Assembly (NCBI GenBank): GCA_963920525.1
Contig: OY986435.1
Span: 275,240,848-275,304,847, forward strand
Direction: 5' to 3'
DNA length: 64,000 bases
From: Dichetophora obliterata
Taxonomy: Eukaryota; Arthropoda; Insecta; Diptera; Sciomyzidae
A program made the position numbers and the translations under genes. Shown in pieces: positions 46,920 to 58,733 of this stretch (position 1 is the stretch's first letter; every line of letters begins with the position of its first letter). The notes under the pieces were generated by a model. The model did not search any database, was not told where the DNA came from, and saw only the letters and a program-made list of their open reading frames with translations.

Positions 46920-49466
46920 AAAGAGTAGGGACCTTTTTCTAACTTGAAACCTATCTTCTGCATTGGTAAATCACAGACGTGTAGTGTCGCGTTAACATTA
47001 AAAGAAACTACAGACCCTTAATAGCGTACAATTTTTTGTCACGTTCTGCTTGCTGTTATGCATTGCAATATCATCACCGACAAACTTTTACCAGCGGGAT
47101 GTTATATTCAAAACTTCTCTGTATTGATTTACATTTTTATTTCTCAATTTCAATGTCAACTTCTGCAAAGTTAAGGTCTAACGACCTTTGTGTTTCTCTT
47201 CCAGATGCTACAGCTTAATATATCTGGATGAATGATAAAAAGCATCTACACCACATTTTAAGCTGACGACAGTTAACGCATTGCCTTCAGTTATCTCTTT
47301 CCCTTCATTTTTTTTTCCTAAGACTGTATTCACACAAAGAAAGCAAAAAAATTAAACCAATTAATCAAATTAAAAATTTATCGCTGAGCTGAGTCCTATA
47401 ATAAGTTAATTATGAAGATAACAACTAAAAAGATTAAGCCAACGCTTTGGGGTGCGAATTAAATTCAACATTTTGATGCTTACAATTTAAAGTTTATTAA
47501 AAGAATGTCGTTTTTCTTTTCTTAAACAACCTTAGACATCAAAGCAAGAAACGTCGACACATTTTTATCTTGAGTTAGAGATAAAAAAATCCACATGACG
47601 TATCACAAACAAACTTTCAGCTAATTCTGCTACAAGTTACATTACAAAATTATGGACAAAAAATTACTGTGCAAATCGAAAATCAAGATGCTGTTGATTG
47701 ATGGTTTTGAGATGAGAGAAAAGTTAAACAAAGGGCAACATTGAGCTTTAAAAACTTTGGAAAGTTCATCAACTTCTATTTTCAATTTGAATTTTTATTT
47801 AAAATTTACTTTGCCATATACGATGACGTTTAAGGTCATAGCATAATATTTTTAAACATTTTAAGTTAATTTACATTCACTTTAATTATTAAAAGGATGC
47901 TGTCTTTGGCACACTTTTTTATCAGCTAAACATATGTTTGTACAATGAGTGTGTGTGTGTGTCTGTTTTGCTTGCTGGCTCTGTTCTGTTCGGCTCACCT
48001 GATGAACCATATTCAGCAGAAATCAAGTTTTACTAACTGCAGACTTTACCTACATCTGAGTAAATTTGCGTACGCGTGAGTTTTTGCTGTTCGTGTTGTG
48101 TTGTTGTGACATGTTTCAACAACATTTCGAACTGCGACAAAGCCGCAATCTAGATTTTCAAAGTTGTGACCAAGTTTGCTGAAATGTGGTTTATTTTTGA
48201 TTTAATTTTTGTATGTTTTATTTTTTTCTTGTCTACATGTTTAGTTCAAAGCAAACCAACTTGATTGCAATTCTGTTTAACTTGACGTACAAACCACCAG
48301 TGATTTATCCCACATACACACGCACACAAGCACATATACTACAACGAACTTATACACGCATACACAAACAATGACTTCAAAGAGTTAAATTAAAGTAAAA
48401 CACACAGTCACTGGTTCATCGCAGGTTCAGCAAGAAAGAGGCACTTTTGACGATAGCAATTGTAGAGACGGACGTAGACTCGACAACAAAAACAATTTTG
48501 CTATTCTATGCAAAGTATTAGCATCAAAGCCAAATGCTTCTATGTTTTAACTAAACTTTGCGGTTAAGTTAGAATAAATAGCAGGAAAGGTATCAAAAGC
48601 ACTGAAAGACAATATACACAAAAAGTTGTACACATAAAGCATCCTCTTTGTGCTATATAAAATATGGTAAGAGTGTGTTCAAGGATGAGTACGAGTGGAA
48701 AAATGTATATATATTTATTTAATTATTTATTTATTAAGATTTCAGTCAATAAACCAAATTCTTACAGATTACGCAGAATTATACATTAATAATAAATTTT
48801 TTGTGCACTAAAATTTAAAGTAAATATTTACATAAATAATCTTTATTTACATAAAAAAAATGATTATAGTGTTTTGAAATGTTTTTGAACTCAGGATTGT
48901 TATTTCGAGTACATTAAATTAATAATCACTGTCATTTAATTCAACGTTGCTTATTTATATAGAATTAAATATACTTAAATACGCGTTTTATATATATTCA
49001 ATTTTTAAATTCCGCTGAAAAGCCAATTAATGTGCTGAGTGGAAAATTCTGATTGCCAATAGGGGGTATGTTTTAGTACGTAGGTGCATTCTGTTTGTTC
49101 CGGCTGATCCGCACGGGTATAGCACGAGTATACGTATCTTTGGAAGATTTCATACCTCCGGGCGAGTCCAAAAACAAAGCAGTACTTTAAAAATGTGTTC
49201 ATAGCAAATTTTGTTGCAAAAAATTTAATATTACATTAAGATTCTAGTAAGGTAAAATTAGATAAAGCTCTATGTACTGGAGAATTTAAAGCATAATATG
49301 TTCTGCATGTTCAAATAGAAAATATCAAATCTTCTTAACCCTTTGTATGGCCGTGTAACAGAACTTTAACAAGCCGAATAAGTTCCTAGTGAAACATTTC
49401 AGTGTCCATTTATAAAACATAAATAATTTTTGCATAACAGTCACAAATTGCAGTAAATGATTCTAA
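46920..49466. other. no gene recognised
   Basis: Includes a TG run at 47949-47963 and generally AT-rich sequence. Frames of 60-65 codons carry no recognisable motif. Confidence 0.45.
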
Positions 49467-49731
49467 CAACCCTATTCTGGCAAAGTGGCAATTGTTACAC
49501 AGTTTTTTTAAAATTTCTATGTGTTTTTTAATTTTTTGATTTCAAAACAAAATTTAAAGCTCAAAATACAAAATTTTTTTATGAAATTGTCACTATCTGA
49601 AAAGCAGGTGATAATTTTTATCAAACTTTTTTATTTTATACGTTCAAATTTTCAAATCAAAAAATTAAAACAGACACATAGAAATTTTAAAAATACTGGG
49701 TAACAATTGTCACTTCGCCAGAATAGAGCTG
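49467..49731. mobile_element. hairpin MITE, copy 1 of 2
   Basis: The ends CAACCCTATTCTGGC and (inverted) CAGCTCTATTCTGGC lead into arms of about 100 bp sharing AATTGTTAC, TTTCTATGTGT and CAAAATTTAAAG-type segments. The 265-bp element is nearly all inverted repeat. Its partner is at 51525-51785. The target duplication is not clear. Confidence 0.82.
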
Positions 49732-50404
49732 AAAGATAGAAAGGAAAAAATTACTAGAGTTTTTTACTTATCATGTAATGTTAGTATTGAAAAAAAATAT
49801 ATGCTCAAAAAATTATGTGCAAAAACAACAGAAAATTAAAAAAAATAAATAAAAAATATTGTGATAAGATCCATGCCGAGTAAAATATTCCAAAAATTGA
49901 TTGAATTATCTAAAAATGTTCACAATGTCCAAAGCGTGTTCAGAAATTTTATAGTGTCACTCGTTTCTTTTAAATAAAATCCAAACTAACATATAAATAT
50001 GTTTTCAGTTTGGTTTTTCATATTAAAATAACTATCTTCATCAATTTAAATTATGCTTTTTGGAAAATAGCCACTTGCCTAATAAAAAGTTTGCATTCTA
50101 GAAGTGACATTGAAATTTATTAATTCTAATAAAGATGCTCATTCAATAGTTCCCGGTATAAGATAAAAATTAATAAGAGAAATAAACCTATTCTTCTTTT
50201 TTGGAGGGGTTTGAAATGGTTAAGTAAACATCGTGCATTATCTGATAGAATAAGATATTCAAAATTAACCTTTCTAAGTGCAAAGCGAATGAAAGATTTC
50301 GTACACGATCAAGACGTCAAATATGAATATCATAAAAGCGGCTCAATTACATACGAAGGAAGCATATTCAATCTTAGAGCTACCTATAGTAATAAAAATG
50401 TCCT

Positions 50405-50665
50405 GTTTGTCTATCTGGGATCCAGAATTAACTCAACCAACGACATCAATATTAAGATCAAACGAAAAATAACTCTTGCCGACAGGTGTTACTTTGGGCT
50501 TAGTACTCAATTGAGAAGCAAAGCTCTGTCTCGTCGAACGAAAATCGCGCTCTATAAATTCCTCATCATGCCCGCTTTTCTTTATGCATCACAAACCTGG
50601 ACGTTGAGCAGTTCAGATAAAAAGGCTTTAGAAGCCTTCGAGAGAAAGATTCTTCTTAACCCTCA
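50405..50665 (+). pseudogene. RTE reverse transcriptase fragment
   Basis: The peptides VYLGSRINSTNDI, ITLADRCYFGLSTQLRS and FLYASQTWTLSSSDKKALEA match the C-terminal RT region of the RTE element at 5205-5450 at most positions. The frame is still open here, where the other copy has a frameshift just after TLS. Both ends are truncated. Confidence 0.9.
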
Positions 50666-50969
50666 AAGTGCACCCTGGGTATGCGGTACCTGAACCTAAC
50701 TTTACTGCACTTGGTATTTCCAAATAGTTAGATTAAGGGATCTAAGAGTGATTGCTGAAAATATTAGGGACCCTCTACTACTTTTAAGTAAGGTTAAAGA
50801 CACCACTCAACTAACTCAATTGAGAAAACTTCCAAAAATTCCACTGCACTATTCAGCACTGGAATATTTCGTACTCTAATATTTTGACATGCTATATTTT
50901 GACAGTTTATGTGCTATCTGTCTGTATGTGTGTCTGTTTGACCTGAACTTTGTTTTGAAAACGGGATGG

Positions 50970-51060
50970 TTTAGTAAAAAATTTTGCTACACTCCCTTTT
51001 ACCGCCCCCAATCAAATAAATTGTTCTATTTCATTCAGCTTGGGTCGTATAGGACTAAAA
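50970..51060 (-). repeat. fragment of the GGCGGTAAAAG dispersed repeat
   Basis: Inverse of GGGGGCGGTAAAAGGGAGTG with the neighbouring AATTTATT/CAGCTTG parts, as at 6280-6330. Confidence 0.5.
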
Positions 51061-51329
51061 TTTTCATTTGATTTCGATCACAGTTTGTATGGTTACCTTG
51101 CAGATTGGAACGATCTTTAAATAGTTCTGAACTAGTTCCAAAAAGGACTAATACTAAATCCCCTACAATACCCTTTTACATTGATCGAACTAAGGCTTCA
51201 ATACCGGGATCTCAGACTTTTTCCAATCCCGACAACCCGAATATTGAGATTTTCGGGTTCCCGGGATTGCCTTGTAATTGCAACACTTTAATTTGACATT
51301 CGAGTAAAAACTTTTAAAAAAATTTAAAT

Positions 51330-51524
51330 TTACCTCAAATGTTCGAAAATGAAAAAACATTATATTTAAATGGTAGCACTCGCGGAAATCTGCTTCAAAA
51401 AGTATATGAATATTTTATAACAATTCCGCCTACTAGTGTTGAGTCCGAGATATGTTTCTCTTTGGCTGGAAATGTTGCGACCAAAATTCGGTCAAGCCTG
51501 TGGGATAACACCTTGGATGACTTG
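51330..51524 (+). pseudogene. hAT transposase C-terminal fragment
   Basis: VYEYFITIPPTSVESEICFS, then LAGNVATKIRSSLWDNTLDDL. This is the conserved hAT dimerisation region (IPPTSVESER...FS and KxRSxL...L in relatives). The expected following Leu/Tyr-rich end is missing because the MITE at 51525 begins immediately after DDLQ. CCCGACAACCCGAA/TTCGGGTTCCCGGG motifs at 51220-51265 may be from an hAT subterminal region. Confidence 0.85.
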
Positions 51525-51785
51525 CAGCCCTATTTCGGCAAAATAACAAATTGTTAACCAGTATTTTGAATATTTCTATGTGTTTGTTGTTTTCAATACA
51601 AAATTTAAAGCTCAAAAATCAAAATTTTTAAATGAAATTGTCAATAAAAAGCAGTTGACAATTTTTGTCAAAAGTTTTTATTTTTGAGCTTCAAATTTTG
51701 TTTTGAAATTAAAAAAATTACAACAAACACATAGAAATATTCGAAATACTGGTTAAAAATTTGTTAATTTGCCTGAATAGGGCTG
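51525..51785. mobile_element. hairpin MITE, copy 2 of 2
   Basis: The ends CAGCCCTATTTCGGC and (inverted) CAGCCCTATTCAGGC; arms are homologous to the copy at 49467. 261 bp. It interrupts the hAT transposase fragment. Confidence 0.85.
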
Positions 51786-52229
51786 TTAGTATTTTCAATA
51801 CTATATTTTCAATCAGCCTAACTAACTGGTCAAAGATTTCAGTGATCTCAAAGACTGTACCTTTTTTATGTTAGTATTATTAGCTGCGTTTTTCATGGGA
51901 GATCAGGATCATATCATGGCATTTGCTAGCAAAGAAAAACCACAAATGATCCAGCAAGAAGTGAGCTGGATCATTTAAATTGATCCAATTGTTATAAATC
52001 TTGAACTCCTCAGCACGCCTTTTCTCGTCGTCTATCAAATCGAACTAACTCTCCGACAACAACCATGCCAACGAGCTACAAATGTAGATTTTTTTTTTAA
52101 ATAATCAAGTAAGCCATGAGATGGGATTTTTCTCGCTCATTGCATTATTTCAACTTACGACTCGGCCATCCGACGAAGTCACTGTCTCAGTGACATTATG
52201 GACATGAATTGATTCATACAGACTTTCGA
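51786..52229. other. no gene recognised
   Basis: Contains the repeated word GATCCA / TGATCC. No further feature identified. Confidence 0.4.
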
Positions 52230-52510
52230 TCTGAAGCAGATAACAGGTATTTAAATCACACAGACTCTTCAAGTTACACAGACTCCAGATATCACATTGA
52301 TATTATGTAAATTGATCACACAGATCATTTAGGTCACACAGATCACTGGTATCACACAGATAGATTTTATACTTCTGGTATCACGCTGATATTTTGTAAA
52401 TTGCTCACACAGATCATTCGGGTCACACAGACTACTGGTATCACACAGATATATTTGATTTCGATCACACAGATCATTCGAGTCACACAGACTTATACTA
52501 TCACATATAC
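52230..52510 (+). repeat. TCACACAGATCATT tandem repeat, left part
   Basis: The words ATCACACAGATCATT, GGTCACACAGAYYACTGG and TATCACACAGATA recur every 24-27 bases, with a higher order of about 95-100 bases. The array is broken at 52515 by a TIR element and resumes, more diverged, at 54761. Confidence 0.75.
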
Positions 52511-52514
52511 TATT

Positions 52515-54755
52515 TCCCCCAGACAAAATATTCGACAGGAAAATGGCATTATATCAGTATAATTGTGGCAAATGAGCAGAGTTCTGGCAGTATGTTGAAA
52601 TGTGGTGGCGGCCAGTTTACTTTTTATCAAAAAAGGCTGCCAGAAAGTAGCAGCATGAAGGCATGGAAAAGTCAGTAGAAGGCAGTGTGTCGAAATTCGG
52701 CATTGTATTGGACGGCAACTGAAATGTTCAAGCAGCTCAAACATTTTTGTTTTTTCAGCAACAGCCTTCCTACGCACTATAACGGCAGGCATATGAACTC
52801 TGTTGAATAAAACCATTATTTTGGCATTGAACTGAAATATTTGGGCAGGCTTAAAAGTTTTGTTTTCTACGGAACAGAATGCTTTCGCCCTATACTGGCA
52901 GGCACATGAACTCTATTAAAAACAAGCATTGTATTGGCATCCAATTGAAAGGGTCCAGCCTAAAATTGTTTTGCTTTCTAGACAACAGAATCATCTCGTA
53001 TTATACTGGAAGATGCTTTCTGTCTAACTCTTCTGAGCTCTAACTTTTTACTGGCTATAACTTGAAATTGTTGAAAACCTTTTCACATGTAACATGTGAA
53101 CTTGACAGTTACAATTAATATTTTTGTGCCGAAAGTTTGCATAAATAAACGTTATTTAAAAATGTATAAAGGTAAAGGTGCTTTATTCGTTTTTAATCAT
53201 ATTTAGTGGAACACAAAACATAAGAAATATCATTTACATGTAATGTAAAATTCATTTTTAATATACTATGGCGAAATTTACTGTATTTCAGAAGATCTGA
53301 TATACTGGTGTACAAGAGTGACTTCAATATTTGATACGACAGTCGGTTTTGAATAATTTTTGTTAATTTTTGTTAATTACTACATAAAAATCTAATTAAT
53401 AGTATAAGTTAAATAGAGTGCTGCTCCTCAAAATACCACATGAATGATAAAGTCCTGGGGTCATTCATGAATCTATTTTCGCATTGATTGCGATACAGTT
53501 CGCCATCGTTAATGTCTTCTAGCCTGTCAACATTTTATTTTTGTGCCGAAAGTTTGCATAAATAAACGTTATTTAAAAATGTATAAAGGTAAAGGTGCTT
53601 TATTCGTTTTTAATCATATTTAGTGGAACACAAAACATAAGAAATATCATTTACATGTAATGTAAAATTCATTTTTAATATACTATGGCGAAATTTACTG
53701 TATTTCAGAAGATCTGATATACTGGTGTACAAGAGTGACTTCAATATTTGATACGACCGTCGGTTTTGAATAATTTTTAGTGCATTTGTTAATTACTACA
53801 TAAAAATCTAATTAATAGTATAAGTTAAATAGAGTGCTGCTCCTCAAAATACCACATGAATGATAAAGTCCTGGGGTCATTCATGAATCTATTTTCGCAT
53901 TGATTGCGATACAGTTCGCCATCGTTAATGTCTTCTAGCCTGTCAACATTTTCTTTTTTGTGCTAAAATGGTGAGCAAATGTTTTTTAAAGACATAAGTG
54001 GAGATGGGCGTCTTAGGGCTTATGGATGGAATCAATCAATTCCAACAAACTGCTTAATGCAGAACCGCTTAGTTTGTGTCGTAAAACGTATGCTAGGATT
54101 GAGGTGAAGACTTCAGATGTTAATACCGGAGATCCTAGAACAAATCGATCTTTTCCAGCAATCGGATCTTCACTATCCTCGTCTAATGCACAATTTTTGA
54201 TTCTGGGAGGGATGAGTGACCAGCAAATTCATCATCTTAATTAAAAACTTTAAATGATTTACGGTACAAACATTTCCATGTCAAATTTCGTGTAGGAAAT
54301 TTACTTAATTTTTGCGTGTTCACAACATCAAAGCCGTTCAAAATTTAGCTGAATCGAAAAAAAATCGACAAACCCAAGGGTAAAAACTGTCAATTGAATA
54401 AAAAAGCTCAAACTTATAAAATAACCTAAAATATATAAAAGAAACCAATATTTTGCATTTAATGCCATGTTACTGCCCCATCCAATTGCCTGCCACTACC
54501 TGCTTGTATTCTGCTCTGTACATTCCCTGCCAAGTTGCTTCCACTGAACGCCACTTGCATGCTCTTTTATACATTTTTGAGCCTCTGTTATCCAGTCTGC
54601 TGTTCTGTACAGTGGCAGTCAACTGGCTGGTTTTGGTACAATTCCCGTCCTGCCCTGCCAAAATTGGGCCAAAATAATTTAATTTCTATTCCAATAAACA
54701 GACTACCTGTCTGCCGTTTTAAGTTCATTTTCCGGCCAAAAATTTTGTCTGGGGT
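52515..54755. mobile_element. 2.2-kb TIR element inside the TCACACAGAT array
   Basis: The ends CCCCAGACAAAATATT and (inverted) CCCCAGACAAAATTTTT. CTATT occurs at both borders (52510-52514 and 54756-54760), fitting a 5-bp duplication, and the same satellite lies on both sides. The interior has diverged units of about 120 bp with GGCAGGCATATGAACTCT (52785, 52890), and a 417-bp tandem duplication. No transposase recognised; a 72-codon frame at 54026-54244 has no known motif. Confidence 0.6.
53121..53954 (+). repeat. 417-bp tandem duplication, near identical
   Basis: 53121-53537 and 53538-53954 agree except for about one short replaced patch (GTTAATTT versus AGTGCAT near 53365/53780) and one or two single bases (CGACAGTCGG versus CGACCGTCGG). 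It is the most recent duplication visible in the window. Confidence 0.95.
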
Positions 54756-54760
54756 CTATT

Positions 54761-54905
54761 GATCACAAAGATCCTTCAAGTCACAAACATTCCCGATACT
54801 CTGCAAAAATTTTGATTCAGATCACAAATAATCATTGTAGTCACACAAACCTCTTCTATCACACAGATCTTAAGGGTTCCATAGATTCTGGTATCACTCA
54901 GATCC
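54761..54905 (+). repeat. TCACACAGATC repeat, right part
   Basis: GATCACAAAGATCCTTCAAG, GTCACACAAACC and ATCACACAGATCTTAAGG units continue the array interrupted at 52515. Confidence 0.6.
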
Positions 54906-55153
54906 AAGGTTAAAAGAAAATTCGCATTTTTTTCGACAAAATAATAGCATACCAACCATATTTTTTATCACACAGAGATGGAGTAATCGGCCCAACATTC
55001 CTCTTTAGAATATAAGATTCTCATATAGAAGTGAATTAATTTACCATTTATTACAATAAAATTATTTCAAAGTTCATATTTTACGAAAAAATAAATGTAC
55101 AACTTAATATTGTTTACTCATCATCTTCTTATAAAGTATCTTCTTCTCTCACT

Positions 55154-56110
55154 TCAATTCGCCGTGCTTAAAATCTGGCAAGTCACACCGCTGCCTGTAT
55201 CGTATTCAAAACGTCTTTGACTGATAATATAGCGGTCGTTTCCAAGAACCTTCTTCACAACATAAGTTCCTTTATAAATCGCAAGTAATTTTCTTGGTTG
55301 TACTGTGTCTAAATGTTCCGCCTTTACTAACACCAGGTCATCTTCCATGCATTTTCTTGGAGCCGGGTAACGACTGCTAAACGTAGCTGCTTGTTTTTTG
55401 CTCTGTTGATCCAGACGTTCTTTAACACGTTGTCTCAATTCAGATAATAGAATATCTTCTTCGTCATCACTGTCTTTATTCATTGCAATATTTAAAGAGT
55501 TTCCCAAATAACTGCTAGAGTAAATGATAAAACTAAGTATTGTGAAGTTTGGCGTGTTATTTGATATTCTGTTGTATTAATACCCCATTGCAATGGCAAA
55601 ACATGTTCAACCCAATCTTGCCCATTTTGCTCCGTTTTCATACTGCTTAATGTTGTATTAACCGTTCGGAACTATCTCTCAATCTGACCATTTGCTCTAG
55701 GCGTCCTCACATTTGTCATTATATGCCGAATGCCGTTTTCCTTACAAAAACTTTCAAACAATTTTGACGTGAATGCGGAACCACGGTCGCTAACGAGCTG
55801 TTTTGGCAAGCCGAAAAACTGGACTACATCCAATAAAACTTTGATACATGTTTTTGATGTAGTATTAGGTACTGGCCTTAATATCAGAAATTTTGAAAAT
55901 GAATCTATTATGCCAAATATATAAACATTACCATTTACCCCTTTTGGAAACGATCCAAGGTGGAAAACATGTACGGTATAGAATGGTATGGGAATTTTGT
56001 CAATTGAATATATTACATAATGTGTGCTGTCAATCAAACATGATCTGTAATTTTCATTACTTTTGTAATAGATTTGTATTGTATAATTTTACAATCTGGC
56101 AACACGCTAC
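55154..56110 (-). pseudogene. Ty3/gypsy-type integrase remnant
   Basis: The minus strand carries an integrase core (HLGSFPKGVNGNVYIFGIID, SDRGSAFTSKLF, TPRANGQIER) with the three acidic catalytic positions visible (Asp in IIDSF, Asp in SDRG, Glu in GQIER). A TAG at 55672-55674 follows IER. The frame continues through NTTLSSMKTEQNG and shifts near 55510. The C-terminal part (55154-55507) has KCMEDDLVLVK ... YKGTYVVKKVLGNDRYII. No LTRs, RT or gag of this element are present, so it is an isolated fragment. A host-domesticated integrase is excluded by the stop and the frameshift. Confidence 0.85.
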
Positions 56111-56546
56111 AAAACGTCAAATTCAATATATACTCAAAAATCTTTCTGCTTATTCCCAAAGTTGCAAGTAAGATAGAGGACACACAAAAGTGTGAATAAT
56201 TTTTCTTAATAATTTAACTTGAATATAATTCTTATCATTGTAATAATTTTGTTAGGAAAATAAAACAATTTATTCACCACTTACAAGGTTTGCGGTGCGT
56301 TTTATTTAGACCCTCTGAGTTTGCAACAAACTTTTATTTTCACTTTCCGGCAAAGTAAGCCTTGAGGCTGCTGGTTAAGTTGAGGCCATCGCAGCGCTAG
56401 AAAGCTAACTTTGAGACAACTTGCAAAGTTGTGCCAGCAGAGCGCAGAAAGGGTCGTTCTGCAATTTAACATAGCACTGCCTAGGAAAGTCGGTAGCTGT
56501 AAGGTAGCATAAGTCGGTAACATATAAGAACACGCAATAAGCAATA
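56111..56546. other. no gene recognised
   Basis: 56290-56545 is less AT-rich and continues, in the same style, right of the Tc1 element at 57832. It may be part of the BEL LTR or leader split by that element. Confidence 0.35.
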
Positions 56547-57829
56547 AGAACTGCGCCGAATAAAATTGTCCCATACAAAAATGATAAAATCTCTTAAACT
56601 AGTTGTCCGATTTAAATAAAATAAAGAGTTTTATTTTTAAAATCCTATTCAAATAACATACAAATTATGAAAAATTAAAAAAATTTAAGTTTTTAATAAT
56701 AAATTTTAATTTTTCAAGAAAGCCTTCTATTAATGTTTAAATGGTAGCAACCGACAACCTCACAGCTACTAGGTTCTAATTTTTTTGGAAGTCTTGAAGG
56801 TTTTTGGCCTCTTTTTCAGTTGTTTTGACTTCCCTTTTAACTTAAGCCTAGTATCTCTCGATCGGTCTAAGTTCTGGGCAGTTTGGTGGATTAGCATCTC
56901 TAGGCACCAAAACTACTTCATTCCGTTGGCATCAATCTAAGGCCGCTTTGCTGTAGTGACATGAAGCAAGGTCAGGCCAAAAAAACGTGGACACTTCATG
57001 TTGACGTAAGAATAGCAGCAGTCTTTTTTGCAAACATTCCTTAACGTATATATCGCCAATACTTGTGCCGGATGTTACGTATGATTTGCTTCTTTTGCCG
57101 CAGCTACAAATTGCCTGCCATACCAGAAACTTCTTTGGAAATTTTTCCACTTTTTTGGCTTTAAATTTTTCAGCAACATTTCCCCGAGAATCGGCCGTAT
57201 ACAATTTTTGTCCAGGAAGCTGGGAAAATTTAACTAAAACGTAAGTCTCGTCGTCCAATATGCAGCATTCAAATTTATCAACAAAATTTTGTTTCAGCTT
57301 TTGAGCTCTTTTTTTTGCGGTTTCGTTCTTTACGGCGTTTCTATCTGGAACTTTCTGAACTTTGTACGTCTTCGGCCCATCATCGTTCTTTGTTCTGCGC
57401 ACAAAAAACTCTGAACATTCAGCCTTCCTTGCCGATTATCTTCCCGATATGCATGGATATTTCTTTAGGAGAGTAACCACTTTCTTTGCCTTGACTTAAT
57501 AATGTGGACCCTTTTTTTTGCCAGAACTAGTCTTTCGATCAGTGCACAATTTTTCCTTAAAGTGTTGTATAAGGCGAGAAATAGTTTTTCTATTAGCTCC
57601 TACCTCTTTGGCAATATTTTGGAATGACCACTGGGTATTTTTTTGAAAAATTTTAATAATTCGTTTTCGTACTTCCAGTTCGTTTGCCATTTTTGCAAAA
57701 ATTAAAGCAACGCATACTATTTTCTGACATTTATTTCAAAGCTACTATGATCAAAATTTTTACATTTTAAACTTTGAATGGCACAGTATGCAAAGAAATG
57801 TATGGGACAATTTTATTCGGCGCAGTCCT
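56547..57829 (-). mobile_element. Tc1/mariner-superfamily element (DD37E), full length
   Basis: 1283 bp flanked by TA (56545-56546, 57830-57831). The TIRs AGAACTGCGCCGAATAAAAT and AGGACTGCGCCGAATAAAAT continue as TGTCCCATACA on both sides. One transposase on the minus strand, inactivated. The ends are intact and could still be mobilised if enzyme were supplied elsewhere in the genome (inference). Confidence 0.93.
56776..57690 (-). pseudogene. DD37E transposase, broken
   Basis: The start is the ATG at 57690 (MANELEVRKRIIKIFQKN) with a helix-turn-helix (WSFQNIAKEVGANRKTISRL). A TAA after KKGPHY (57496) and a frame change separate it from the catalytic part, 56932-57402: ILDDETYVLVKFSQLPGQ, PKKFLVWQAICSCGKRS, FWPDLASCHY. 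A TGA follows KAALD. Past it the frame gives EVVLVPRDANPPNCPELRP and IERY-TAG. Counting through the stop, 37 residues separate the second Asp from the Glu in RPIE, so DD37E. The tail ends near 56776. Confidence 0.88.
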
Positions 57830-58044
57830 TACTATGTTGGCAGGAGTTTTTCATGAGTTGCAGTTGTGTGTGTGCAGTTGAGTGTATGCATTTGAAGACC
57901 TTGTCGACGTAGTGTCACCATGGAAGCACTGCAAGTCAGTGTATGGATAGAGTATTTGCATACAATCATAGCAAGAAACCGTTGCATTGGCACAGTGTTA
58001 GAGTCCAAGCACTGCGAGTAATAATTACGTTAGCAGAACGTTGG

Positions 58045-58052
58045 TATATAAG
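58045..58052 (+). promoter_or_regulatory. TATA box of the putative BEL LTR
   Basis: TATATAAG in a stretch of mixed composition upstream of gag. Placement inside an LTR is inferred from its position only. Confidence 0.35.
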
Positions 58053-58733
58053 TGCCACAAAGAAACGGTTTAGGTTAACAAAAAGTTGCTACACCAAAGA
58101 GGAGCTTGTGCTTGCAAGTCTTGCTATAAGTAAAGATAATCGTGTCAGCAGAGCGTCGGCGCACCAGAACGAAGGAATCGAATACTTAAAGGCTTGAAGT
58201 AAAGTGAGGTTTTGTAACAACGGGTGCATATACTGAAGTCACCGTATTGAGAACAGGCAAAGTGAGGTTGTATAACAACTGCTGCAGCGCATGTATGCGG
58301 TGACTTGGACCTCATCAAGGCCAGGTCAGTAATATTTGAATTTGATTCGGTGTTTTGATTAGTTAAGGGTTGGGAATTTGTTCAGCTGGTTTATAGGTCG
58401 CAATAAATTGTTGTAATCGCAATGTCTGAGACAAGAGTACACCAAATCCGCTAGGTGACAACAGTGACCAAGATGATTTAAATGACACGGTCACTGCGCA
58501 AAATGATTAGGATATTTCAAAAATCGATCGAGGCAAGGATGGCAGATATGATGAATCAGATTCAGAGTCTTTAAGCTGAAGTGCTGAAAAGCAACCAAAT
58601 GCTGCTTCAGAGTGAAACCGAACGCGAGAGATTAACTGGATCCGCTACGACGAGTGACGATAGATCCTCGTTGGCGACAGCTTTGCATCAATCAAACCAC
58701 ACGCTGGTGTAGTCTAGGCCAGAGCAGACGCAG

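Noticed and set aside
47036..47218. 60-codon frame near the GC-rich block as an hAT transposase piece
   Set aside because: No hAT motif is visible in it.
52329..52526. Cys/Asp-rich repetitive 65-codon frame on the minus strand
   Set aside because: Produced by the TCACACAGAT tandem repeat, not by a gene.
55154..56037. Domesticated integrase gene
   Set aside because: A stop after IER and a frameshift between the two parts show that it is a decayed retroelement.
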